64,000 bases of DNA from Streptomyces sp. TG1A-8 (GTDB lineage: Bacteria; Actinomycetota; Actinomycetes; Streptomycetales; Streptomycetaceae): NCBI RefSeq assembly GCF_030499535.1, contig NZ_JASTLB010000001.1:2666001-2730000 (forward strand). Direction: 5' to 3'. The notes beneath the pieces were generated by a model. It was not told the DNA's origin and searched no databases. It was given only the letters and a program-made list of their open reading frames with translations. A program made the translations under genes and the position numbers. The first letter of the stretch is position 1. Each line of letters begins with the position of its first letter. Positions 27,675 to 35,799 of the stretch are shown here, piece after piece.

Positions 27675-28073
27675 ATGAGTACGGCGAGCACGCGGCTGCC
27701 CGAGGGCCGCTACGGCCGTTCCTCGGACGAGCGTGCCGACCGCAGGCTCAAGGCCGCCGCGGCCGTGTTCGGCGCCGCCCTGCTCGCGCTGGTGGGGTAC
27801 TTCGCCTACCACTACGTCGCCGAGACGCAGATCAGCGCCCAGGTCGTCGCCTTCCAGGCGTCCGACGACGCGGTGCGGGTGCACCTGGAGGTCCACAAGG
27901 ACTCCGGCGCCTCCGGCTACTGCACCCTGCGCTCCCAGTCCGCGGACGGCGCCGAGGTGGGCCGGGCGGACTTCCGCTTCACCGGGCCGGCCACGCGCAT
28001 CGACAAGGTCGTCACGCTGCGCACGACGGCCAGGGGCACGACGGCCGAGCTGCTCGGCTGCCACACGGGCTGA
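27675..28073 (+). CDS. DUF4307 family membrane-anchored protein
   Basis: 132 aa. A short cytoplasmic start (TASTRLPEGRYGRSSDERAD) is followed by one transmembrane helix (AAAVFGAALLALVGYFAYHY) and an exported beta-rich domain with two cysteines (GYCTLRSQS, ELLGCHTG), the DUF4307 pattern. The function is unknown. It is divergent from mca, and a TATAGT -10-like hexamer lies at 27629-27634. An AGAGGA ribosome site precedes the ATG. Confidence 0.82.
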   Translation: MSTASTRLPEGRYGRSSDERADRRLKAAAAVFGAALLALVGYFAYHYVAETQISAQVVAFQASDDAVRVHLEVHKDSGASGYCTLRSQSADGAEVGRADFRFTGPATRIDKVVTLRTTARGTTAELLGCHTG

Positions 28074-28262
28074 CGCGCCGGACATCGCCCGGTGTCACCC
28101 GGAATGCGTCGGCCGCGACCTGCGTTGACGCGAAAATAACGGCTTATGTCCTCCCCCTGGGGCCCGTGAATTGTTAGGCTCGTGGTTTCGCCCATCCAAG
28201 AAGGAACATTCTTCCGGGTAGGGCGATGCTTTTGTCTTCCCAGTACCGACGAGGAGCACCCT

Positions 28263-28763
28263 GTGACCCAGACCAGCGAGAACGTCACCTGGCTGACCCA
28301 GGAGGCGTACAACAAGCTCAAGGACGAGCTTGAGTACCTTACTGGTCCTGCGCGCACGGAGATCGCCGCCAAGATCGCGGCCGCGCGCGAGGAGGGCGAC
28401 CTGCGTGAGAACGGCGGGTACCACGCGGCCAAGGAGGAGCAGGGCAAGCAGGAGCTGCGCGTGCGCCAGCTGACCCAGCTCCTCGAGAACGCCAAGGTCG
28501 GTGAGGCTCCCTCCTCCGCCGACGGCGCGGTGGCGCCGGGCATGGTCGTCACGATCGCCTTCGACGGTGACGAGGACGACACCCTGACGTTCCTGCTCGC
28601 CTCCCGCGAGTACGCGAGCGCCGACGTCGAGACGTACTCGCCGCAGTCCCCGCTGGGGTCCGGTGTCATCGGCCACAAGGTCGGCGAGGACGCGGAGTAC
28701 GAGCTGCCGAACGGCAAGAAGGCCTCGGTGCGGATCCTGAAGGCCGAGCCGTACTCGGCCTGA
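28263..28763 (+). CDS. greA: Transcription elongation factor GreA
   Basis: 166 aa from the GTG at 28263 after GAGGAGC. The N-terminal coiled coil carries the acidic tip DLRENGGYHAAKEEQGKQEL that enters the RNA polymerase secondary channel and stimulates transcript cleavage. The C-terminal FKBP-like domain reads SPLGSGVIGHKVGEDAEYEL PNGKKASVRIL. It rescues backtracked RNA polymerase. Single gene with a strong terminator. Confidence 0.95.
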   Translation: MTQTSENVTWLTQEAYNKLKDELEYLTGPARTEIAAKIAAAREEGDLRENGGYHAAKEEQGKQELRVRQLTQLLENAKVGEAPSSADGAVAPGMVVTIAFDGDEDDTLTFLLASREYASADVETYSPQSPLGSGVIGHKVGEDAEYELPNGKKASVRILKAEPYSA

Positions 28764-28785
28764 TCCCGCCCGGACGCCCCGTCGC

Positions 28786-28819
28786 GCCCCCGCAGTCCGC
28801 CCGGCGGACTGCGGGGGCG
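28786..28819 (+). terminator. Perfect palindromic hairpin after greA
   Basis: A near-perfect inverted repeat centred between 28802 and 28803 (CGCAGTCCGCC/GGCGGACTGCG flanked by C and G runs), 23 bp after the greA stop. Confidence 0.75.
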
Positions 28820-29055
28820 TCGTCATGCCGTGGCCCAGCGGCGCCCGCGGACCGCGCGGGTGCGCAGGACGGGGACGGCCGGCACCGGGCGGACCGGCGG
28901 GGCCCGCACCGGGTGCTGCACGGGGCGGACCGGCCGGGCGGGCGAACAGCACACGGGCCGCCCGCGCGGTGGCGCCGGCCGGGTTCCGCTCCGCGGTGCG
29001 GCGCGGCCGGGGGGTCGTGCGGCGGGCGCCGGCGAACGCGCCGGGGTCCCCGCCC

Positions 29056-30285
29056 TCAGCCGATGACCGTGTACCCCGCGTCGCGCAGGGTCCGGCCGAC
29101 CTCGGCGCAGTGCACCGGGCCCTTCGTCTCCAGGTGCAGCTCCACCTCCGCCTCCGTGAACCCGAGCCCGGGGTCGGTCCGGATGTGGCTGACGTCCAGG
29201 ACGTTCGCGTCGGTCGCCGACAGCGCCCCGAGCAGCGTGGCGAGGGCGCCGGGCCGGTCCGTCAGCCGCAGCCGGACCGCCAGGTAGCGGCCCTGCGCGG
29301 CCATGCCGTGCCGCAGCACCCGCTGGAGCAGCACCGGGTCGACGTTGCCGCCGGACAGCACGGCGACGACCGGCCCCGGGACGGCGCCGGCCTCCCCCAG
29401 CAGGGCCGCGACCGGACTGGCCCCGGCCGGCTCCACGACCAGCTTGGCCCGCTCCAGGCACAGCAGCAGCGCGGCCGAGAGCTGGTCCTCGCTGACCGTG
29501 CGCACCTCGTCGACCAGGTGCTCCACGATCCCGAACGGCACCGCGCCCGGCCGGCCCACCCTGATGCCGTCGGCCATCGTCGCCGGGTTGCGCACCGGCA
29601 CCGGGCGGCCGGCCGCGAGCGAGGGCGGATAGGCCGCCGCGCCCTCCGCCTGCACGCCGACGATCCTGACGTCCGGCCTGAGCGCCTTCACCGCGACCGC
29701 GATCCCGGCCGCCAGTCCGCCGCCGCCGATGCCGACGACGATCGTGCGCACCTGCGGGCACTGGTCCAGGATCTCCAGGCCGACCGTCCCCTGGCCGGCG
29801 ATCACGTCCGGGTGGTCGAAGGGGTGGATGAACACCGCGCCGTTCCTGGCCGCGTACTCCTGGGCCGCGGCCAGCGTCTCGTCGACCACCTGGCCGTGCA
29901 GGCGCACCTCGGCGCCGTAGTCCCGGGTCGCGCTGATCTTCGGCAGCGGGGCGCCCCTCGGCATGAAGACGGTGGCGTGCACGCCCAGCAGGGAGGAGGC
30001 CAGCGCCACGCCCTGCGCGTGGTTGCCGGCGCTCGCGGCCACCACCCCGGCGGCCCGCTCCTCCGGCAGCAGTCCGGCGATGCGGACGTAGGCGCCGCGC
30101 AGCTTGAACGAGCCGGTGCGCTGCAGGTTCTCGCACTTGAGGTGGATCGGTGTGCCGACCAGCCGGGACAGGTGGCGGCTGCTCTCCATCGCGGTCACCC
30201 GCGCCACGCCCGAGAGCGTCTTCTGGGCCCCGCGCACGTCGTCGAGGGTGACGGAGCGCAAGGAGTCGGCCGTGCCATAGCTCAT
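29056..30285 (-). CDS. ilvA: Threonine ammonia-lyase (threonine dehydratase)
   Basis: 409 aa. The PLP lysine is in LQRTGSFKLRGAYVRI. The phosphate loop is VVGIGGGGLAAGIA, and AASAGNHAQGVALASS is typical of the fold. A C-terminal ACT domain (LRLTDRPGALATLLGALSAT ... VELHLETKGPVHCAEVG) suggests allosteric control. It converts threonine to 2-oxobutyrate, the first step to isoleucine, or acts catabolically. The start follows no clear Shine-Dalgarno, so a leaderless transcript is possible. About 235 bp between greA's terminator and its stop hold nothing recognisable. Confidence 0.92.
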   Translation of the reverse strand: MSYGTADSLRSVTLDDVRGAQKTLSGVARVTAMESSRHLSRLVGTPIHLKCENLQRTGSFKLRGAYVRIAGLLPEERAAGVVAASAGNHAQGVALASSLLGVHATVFMPRGAPLPKISATRDYGAEVRLHGQVVDETLAAAQEYAARNGAVFIHPFDHPDVIAGQGTVGLEILDQCPQVRTIVVGIGGGGLAAGIAVAVKALRPDVRIVGVQAEGAAAYPPSLAAGRPVPVRNPATMADGIRVGRPGAVPFGIVEHLVDEVRTVSEDQLSAALLLCLERAKLVVEPAGASPVAALLGEAGAVPGPVVAVLSGGNVDPVLLQRVLRHGMAAQGRYLAVRLRLTDRPGALATLLGALSATDANVLDVSHIRTDPGLGFTEAEVELHLETKGPVHCAEVGRTLRDAGYTVIG

Positions 30286-30427
30286 GGGCTAAGTCTCGCA
30301 GTTCGCGCGCACCCGCTTCGAGCGACCGTGCTCCGGGACCGGTTCGCGCAGCGCCGGTACGGTTCACGGCCGGGCCGCGTACCCTGTTCCCCCAACCCAG
30401 CACCCCTCATGAAGCGAGCCTCCGGCC

Positions 30428-30952
30428 ATGCCCACAACACCTGAAATGTCGATGGACATGACGACCGTCGGTGACACCGGCCTCCTCGACACCCTCCAGC
30501 ACGAGGTGGCGGTGTTCGCCCGCCGAGCGGAACAGACCCGGCTCGGCGGTGTCGGGCAGGTGCGCAACACCATGGACCGCGCCGCGTACCTGCTGCTCAA
30601 CCGTCTCGACAACGAGGGCCCGATGGGCGTCAAGGCGCTCGCCGCGAGCATGGGCATCGACTCCTCCACGGTCACCAGGCAGGTGGCCCCCCTGGTCGAC
30701 ACCGGCCTCGTCAAGCGCACCTCGCACCCGGAGGACGGACGGGCCGTGGTGCTCCAGCTCTCCCCGCGCGGGGCCGCCCGGCTGCAGGAGGTGCGCTCCT
30801 CGCGGCGCCAGCTGATGGCCGAGCTGACGCGCGACTGGACGCCGCAGGAGCGGGAGCAGTTCTGCGCGCTCCTCACGCGCTTCAACGGCGCGCTCTCCGC
30901 CCGCACGGCGGTGCAGGGCGCGCCGTCCGCGGAGCAGCCCCCGGCGTCCTGA
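30428..30952 (+). CDS. MarR-family transcriptional regulator
   Basis: 174 aa. The MarR winged helix is visible as AAYLLLNRLDNEGPMGVKAL AASMGIDSSTVTRQVAPLVD TGLVKRTSHPEDGRAVVLQL, with flanking dimerisation helices. The targets are unknown. It is divergent from ilvA, and the shared intergenic region of ~140 bp could contain its operator. Met at codon 9 is an alternative start. Confidence 0.88.
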   Translation: MPTTPEMSMDMTTVGDTGLLDTLQHEVAVFARRAEQTRLGGVGQVRNTMDRAAYLLLNRLDNEGPMGVKALAASMGIDSSTVTRQVAPLVDTGLVKRTSHPEDGRAVVLQLSPRGAARLQEVRSSRRQLMAELTRDWTPQEREQFCALLTRFNGALSARTAVQGAPSAEQPPAS

Positions 30953-31077
30953 GCCCCGCCCCGCGCGGCTGCGGTCCGGGCTCTTGACCCCGGGCCGCCG
31001 TCGGCCTCATATGGGATCGGGTCCCGCGTCGTGCGCGGTACGGAGTGCGTACCGGAGAGGGCCCTCGGGGAGGCGCG

Positions 31078-31608
31078 GTGCGTGATCGGCAGGCGTCCCG
31101 CGGTGCCCGCCGGGCCCGGGAGTTCGAGGCGTTCGTCGCGGGCGCGGCGGCGCGGCTGCTGCACACCGCCACGCTGCTCACCGCGGAGGCGCCCGACGCC
31201 AACCCGCGCGCGCGGCGCCTGCTGGCGCCGGCGCTCGCCCACACCTACGCCCGCTGGGACCGGTTGCGCGGCGACGACCCCTACGACTGCGCCCGCCGGC
31301 ACCTCGCCGCGCGCTTCGCGCGCCGGACGTGGCAGCACCACGGCGCGTTCGGCCGCGCCCGCCCGGACCCGCGCGGTCCGCTCGCCGTGCTCACGCCGCG
31401 GGAACGGCTGGTCCTCGTCCTACGGGTGTACGAGGGTGTCGCCGAGGAGCCGGCGGCGGCGCTGCTCGGACTGCCCGTCGAACGCGTGCGCGCCCTCTGC
31501 GACCGCGCGACGGCCACCCTGCTGCGCCCCTCCCGCCCGGCCGCCCCGCGCGGCGAGCGCGAAGGCGGCGCCCTCATGAGGCGGCCGCCGGCCGGGCGGG
31601 CCCGGTGA
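31078..31608 (+). CDS. Sigma-factor-like DNA-binding protein (ECF/SigE-like, short)
   Basis: 176 aa from the GTG at 31078 with GGGGAGG upstream. The N-terminal helix region FEAFVAGAAARLLHTATLLT resembles ECF sigma region 2. A region 4-like HTH follows: AVLTPRERLVLVLRVYEGVA ... ALLGLPVERVRALCDRATAT. Region 2 is weaker than in true ECF factors, so it may be a divergent or degenerate sigma. The stop overlaps the next start (GTGA), pairing it with a small membrane protein, as anti-sigma factors often are. Confidence 0.7.
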   Translation: MRDRQASRGARRAREFEAFVAGAAARLLHTATLLTAEAPDANPRARRLLAPALAHTYARWDRLRGDDPYDCARRHLAARFARRTWQHHGAFGRARPDPRGPLAVLTPRERLVLVLRVYEGVAEEPAAALLGLPVERVRALCDRATATLLRPSRPAAPRGEREGGALMRRPPAGRAR

Positions 31609-31853
31609 ACCGGTCCGAGCGGGAGGCCGCCGTACGGCGGATCATGGAGGCGGCGCCGGTGCCCGTGCCGCCGGGTCTGCACGGTGAGGCCGTCCGGCGC
31701 GGCACGCGTCTCCTGCGGCGCCGCAGGTTCGCCCGCCGGCTGCTGTGGCTGCTGCTGTGCGCCGCGGCCGTCGCGTTCACCGTCTGGGCGGTGCGCGCGC
31801 ACCCCTGGGTGGAGCCGCCGTCGCGGACGACCCCACCGGTCACCGGCTGGTGA
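31605..31853 (+). CDS. Small membrane protein, possible anti-sigma partner
   Basis: 82 aa from a GTG overlapping the sigma-like stop. A cytoplasmic start (NRSEREAAVRRIMEAAPVPV) and a basic segment (RGTRLLRRRRFARRL) precede one transmembrane helix, LLWLLLCAAAVAFTVWAV, and a short exported tail. No zinc anti-sigma motif is visible, so the anti-sigma role is inferred only from operon position. Confidence 0.65.
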   Translation: MNRSEREAAVRRIMEAAPVPVPPGLHGEAVRRGTRLLRRRRFARRLLWLLLCAAAVAFTVWAVRAHPWVEPPSRTTPPVTGW

Positions 31854-31860
31854 GACGCGG

Positions 31861-33017
31861 CTACCCGCCCAGCGCCTGGTGCAGGTCCTCCAGCAGGTCG
31901 TCCACGTTCTCGATGCCCACGGACAACCGCACCAGGTCGGCGGGCACCTCCAGGGGGAGCCGGCCGCGGAGGCGTGCGTCATCCGGCCGGGGTGCTCGAT
32001 GAGGGACTCGACGCCGCCGAGGGACTCGCCGAGCGTGAACACCCGGGTGCGGTTGCACACCTCGAGGGCGGCCTCCTCGCCGCCCTCGACCCGGAAGGAC
32101 ACCATGCCGCCGAAGGCCCGCATCTGCTTGGCGGCGACCTCGTGCCCCGGGTGCTCGGGCAGGCCCGGGTACAGGACGCCCGACACGCGCGCGTGCCGGG
32201 ACAGCATGTCGACGATCTTCGTGGCGTTCTCGCTGTGCCGGTCCATGCGCACCGCGAGGGTCTTGGCGCCGCGCAGCACCAGCCAGGAGTCGAAGGGACC
32301 GGCGACCGCGCCCATCGCGTTCTGGTGGTAGGCCAGCTCCTCGCCCAGCGCCTGGTCGGCGACGACCAGCGCGCCGCCGACCACGTCCGAGTGACCGCCC
32401 ATGTATTTGGTCAGGGAGTGCACGACGACGTCCGCCCCGAGCGCCAGCGGCTGCTGGAGGTAGGGGGTGGCGAAGGTGTTGTCGACCACGAGCCTGACGC
32501 CCGCGTCGCGGGCGACCTGAGCGACGGCGGCGATGTCGGTGATGCCGAGCAGCGGGTTGGAGGGCGTCTCCACCCAGACGGCCTTGGTCCGCGGGGTGAT
32601 CGCCTCGCGGACGGAGGCCGGGTCGCCGGTGTCGGCCACGGACCACTCCACGTGCCACCGCGTGGCGACCTTGGCGAAGAGGCGGAAGGTCCCGCCGTAG
32701 GCGTCGTTCGGGATGACCACGTGGTCGCCGGGGGTGAGCAGCGTCCGCAGCAGGGTGTCCTCGGCCGCCAGGCCGGACGCGAAGGCGAGGCCGCGGCAAC
32801 CGCCCTCCAGCGCGGCGAGGTTCTCCTCCAGGGCGGTCCTGGTGGGGTTGGCGCTGCGGCTGTACTCGTAGCCGCCGCGCAGACCGCCGACGCCGTCCTG
32901 CTTGTAGGTCGAGACCTGGTAGATCGGCGGGACGACCGCGCCGGTGAGGGGATCCGCGGTGTTGCCCGCGTGGATCGCGAGGGTCTCGAAGTGCTGACTG
33001 ATGTGCCTGTCGCTCAT
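31861..33017 (-). pseudogene. metB: Cystathionine gamma-synthase, frameshifted near the C-terminus
   Basis: The Cys/Met PLP family is clear: FETLAIHAGNTADPLTGAVV, YEYSRSANPTRTALEENLAA, LASGL-type FASGLAAEDTLL, and the PLP lysine in VVHSLTKYMGGHSDVVGGAL. The frame is intact for ~350 codons to HPGRMTHASAAGSP. The expected ending LEVPADLVRLSVGIENVDDL then lies in another frame, ending at TAG 31861-31863. One base is missing in the G5 run at 31953-31957 (six would restore the frame, giving 385 aa). As sequenced, translation would run on to 31281. A homopolymer sequencing error is at least as likely as true inactivation. Confidence 0.88.
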
Positions 33018-33238
33018 GGGTACTGAGCGTAGTGCGCCCGGCCGAATGGTGGTGTCCCCCGCCCCCGGGCCGGCCCGGGGGCGGGGGCAGGGCGGGGCCG
33101 GGGGGACGGCCGGGACCGGGGTGCCCGCGGTCCGGCGGCGCGCGGGTCGTCCACGGGTCGGCGGTGGGCGGCCGGGTCCTCCACCGGTCCGGCCGCGGGG
33201 GTTGGCCAAGTGCCGGCGGCGTCTGGTTCGCTTGTGGC

Positions 33239-34360
33239 ATGGCGATTCTCTGGCTGCTCGTGGCGGTGCTCATGGCGGGCTTCGTACTGCTCCCGGTGTT
33301 CCGGCGCGGGCGCGGGGCGGGCGGGCGGCCTCGCGCGGGCCACCGGGGCGCCCCGGACCCGGCGGCGTACGGGTTCGTCCGCCAGGAGGAGCTGGACGTG
33401 CGGATGCCCGGCCCCGACCAGGACCTGCTGGACGCCCTGGACGTGGTGCAGCGCACCCAGGACTACACCGCGGCTGCCCGGCTGCTGGCGGTCACCGGGG
33501 CCGGGGACGAGTGGCGCTGGCAGCGCGTGCAGGCGCTCGCCGGAGCCGCCGCCCTGGAGCTGCGGCAGCGGCCGGGCGGGGTGCACGAGACCCCGGGCGG
33601 CCAGTGGCTCAGGGTGTGGCGGGCCGAGCGGCCCAAGGACGCGGGCGGGACCGCGGTGCACGCCGAGTTCCTGGCGCAGCAGGCGTGGCGGACCTCCGCA
33701 CCGGGCACGGACGAATTCCGGATCATCATGGAGGAGGCCCGCGAGGCCTGCGCGCAGGCCGCCCTGTGCGCGGCCCCCGACGACCCGGTCCCGTACCTGA
33801 TCGAGCTGTCCGTCGCCCGCGGCCTCGCCTGTCCGCCGCCGGAGTTCGAAAAGCTCTGGCAGGACGTCACGGAGCGCGCCCCGCACCACATGGGCGCCCA
33901 CCTGGCCGCGCTGCAGTACTGGTGCGAGAAGTGGCACGGCTCGCGCGCGCAGGCGTACGCCTTCGCCGAGGCCGCCGCCGCCCGCGCCCCCGAGGGCTCG
34001 CTGCTCGCCGCGCTGCCGCTGTTCGCGGTCTTCGAGCACCTGCCCGAGGTGAACCTGGTCGCCGGCTTCCACCGGAGCGAGGTCGTCACCAGGGCCGTCC
34101 ACGGCGCGCTCCACGCGGTGCACACGGCCGACCCCGACGACCCGGTGGCCGCGCACGTCCGCCACCTGCTCGTCTTCTTCCTGGTGCGCGCCGAACGCTG
34201 GGCGGAGGCCCTGGACCAGCTGGTGCACGTCGACGGACACGTCGGCGCGCTGCCCTGGATCCTGGACGACGCCCCGGCCGCCGCGTTCGCCCGCTACCGC
34301 GCCCTGGCGATGGCCGGCTACGAGGCCGGCGGCGGCCGTCCGGTGCCCCTGCCCGGCTGA
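33239..34360 (+). CDS. Conserved hypothetical protein with N-terminal membrane anchor and helical repeats
   Basis: 373 aa from the ATG at 33239. Residues ~2-22 are a transmembrane anchor (AILWLLVAVLMAGFVLLPVF). The remainder is helix-rich with repeat-like units (PDQDLLDALDVVQRTQDYTA AARLL, WRWQRVQALAGAAALELRQR, LLVFFLVRAERWAEALDQLV), suggesting a TPR-like solenoid. No catalytic motif is evident. It is divergent from metB. Confidence 0.7.
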   Translation: MAILWLLVAVLMAGFVLLPVFRRGRGAGGRPRAGHRGAPDPAAYGFVRQEELDVRMPGPDQDLLDALDVVQRTQDYTAAARLLAVTGAGDEWRWQRVQALAGAAALELRQRPGGVHETPGGQWLRVWRAERPKDAGGTAVHAEFLAQQAWRTSAPGTDEFRIIMEEAREACAQAALCAAPDDPVPYLIELSVARGLACPPPEFEKLWQDVTERAPHHMGAHLAALQYWCEKWHGSRAQAYAFAEAAAARAPEGSLLAALPLFAVFEHLPEVNLVAGFHRSEVVTRAVHGALHAVHTADPDDPVAAHVRHLLVFFLVRAERWAEALDQLVHVDGHVGALPWILDDAPAAAFARYRALAMAGYEAGGGRPVPLPG

Positions 34361-34708
34361 CGGACCGGACCCGGACCACCCTGCTGGCCTGCGGCAGGGC
34401 GCACTCCGCGTGCCCCGGGCCCGGCCCGCAGGCGTGCTCGGCGCCCCTGCGCGCCCATTGGCCGCACCGGCCCACCGGTCGCGTGCGGGAAGGGAGCGGA
34501 ACCCCGCCGCACGCGGCGTCGCCGAGCCGGCCGCGAAGCCGCCGCCGGCGCGCGTGACCGGCCGGCGGGAGCGGGGCGCCGCTGCACTCCGTGGCCTCCC
34601 CGGAGCCGGCCGGAATGCGGCAGCGGCCCCGGCCGTTGTACGAGTGCCGCCCGCCGCGGGGCCGGCGGCCCGCACCACGAGCCCGTTCCGCCATCCCCAG
34701 GAGACCCC
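34361..34708. other. Intergenic stretch before msrA, no gene seen
   Basis: About 350 bp of GC-rich sequence. Open frames have strongly biased translations, and no ribosome site or hairpin of note was found. Confidence 0.45.
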
Positions 34709-35422
34709 ATGCTCTTCGGCCGCACACCCCAGCTGCCCACCCCCGAGCAGGCGCTCAAGGGCCGCGCCGTGCCCGCCTTCGAGGTCCCCGACCGGCACAC
34801 CGTCCTCGGCACCCCCCTCCTCGGCCCGTACCCGGAGGGTCTGGAGACCGCCGACTTCGGCCTGGGCTGCTTCTGGGGCGCCGAGCGCGCGTTCTGGCGG
34901 CTCCCGGCGGGCGTGTACACGACCCTGGTCGGCTACCAGGGCGGCTTCACCGAGAACCCCACGTACGAGGAGGTCTGTTCGGGCCTGACCGGCCACACGG
35001 AGGCCGTCCGCGTGGTCTACGACCCGGAGCTGCTCTCCTACGACCGCCTGCTGAAGACCTTCTGGGAGTCCCACAACCCGACCCAGGGCTTCCGCCAGGG
35101 CAACGACGTGGGCACCCAGTACCGCTCCGCGATCTACACCCACACCCCCGCCCAGGCCGCCGCGGCCGAGGCCTCCCGCGCCGCCTACCAGGAGGTCCTG
35201 ACCTCCTCCGGCCACGGCACGATCACCACGGAGATCCTCCCGGCGCAGGACCGCCCCTTCTACCCGGCCGAGGACCACCACCAGCAGTACCTGGACAAGA
35301 ACCCCGCGGGCTACTGCGGGCTGGGCGGGACCGGGGTCGAGCTGGGCGACCCGTTCGAGACGAACTGGGGGGCGTCCTGCCCGACGGGCGTCGCGCCGGC
35401 TCCGGAGCCGACCGAGAAGTGA
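34709..35422 (+). CDS. msrA: Peptide methionine (S)-S-oxide reductase
   Basis: 237 aa. The catalytic motif [20 protein letters not shown] is present, together with [33 protein letters not shown] and [20 protein letters not shown], all characteristic of MsrA. It reduces methionine-S-sulfoxide in proteins using thioredoxin. GGAG eight bases before the ATG decides the start. This is the last clearly chromosomal gene before the mobile region. Confidence 0.93.
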   Translation: MLFGRTPQLPTPEQALKGRAVPAFEVPDRHTVLGTPLLGPYPEGLETADFGLGCFWGAERAFWRLPAGVYTTLVGYQGGFTENPTYEEVCSGLTGHTEAVRVVYDPELLSYDRLLKTFWESHNPTQGFRQGNDVGTQYRSAIYTHTPAQAAAAEASRAAYQEVLTSSGHGTITTEILPAQDRPFYPAEDHHQQYLDKNPAGYCGLGGTGVELGDPFETNWGASCPTGVAPAPEPTEK

Positions 35423-35742
35423 GCGGCGGCCGCGCTCACGAGGTCTGAGCGGTCCCCCGTGGTCCCTGGTCGTCCGACCGGGGACCGCACGCGTTCACGT
35501 CGGACGCCGGCCGCGCCGGGATCCTTTTCGGTCGGCGGGCCAGGACCCAGCACGCGGTCCCCCACGTCCCGCCACTACGAAGGACACGGCGGCTTCGGGG
35601 GCAGGAGCAAGGGGCAGCCGGCCCGTCGTCCGGCAGCGGGTCCGCCGCGGCCCCCGCGATCAGCCGGGAGACCGTCAAGACCGGGTCTGTCAAACGAACG
35701 GTGTAACCAGGGTGGTGGGGGTTACTGACGGACTGCGGAGAG
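35423..35742. other. Chromosome/mobile junction without genes
   Basis: No supported gene. A GTAACC (35703-35708) / GGTTAC (35720-35725) inverted repeat lies 17 bp left of the insertion sequence. No 5' part of the interrupted repSA is present here, so DNA was lost or rearranged at this side of the insertion sequence. Confidence 0.5.
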
Positions 35743-35799
35743 TGTCCGGTCCCGGTAGATGCTTGACACTTCGGTCCCAGCTGATGGTTGACGGTGGCC
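35742..35799 (+). repeat. Left terminal inverted repeat of the insertion sequence
   Basis: 58 bp containing two related units, GTCCCGGTAGATGCTTGAC and GTCCCAGCTGATGGTTGAC. It aligns over its length, one gap, with the reverse complement of 37688-37746. Confidence 0.75.

Noticed and set aside
35459..35728. Plus-strand frame in the msrA-IS gap as a transposase remnant
   Set aside because: The Pro/Arg-rich translation has no transposase motif; only the short GTAACC/GGTTAC inverted repeat is notable.
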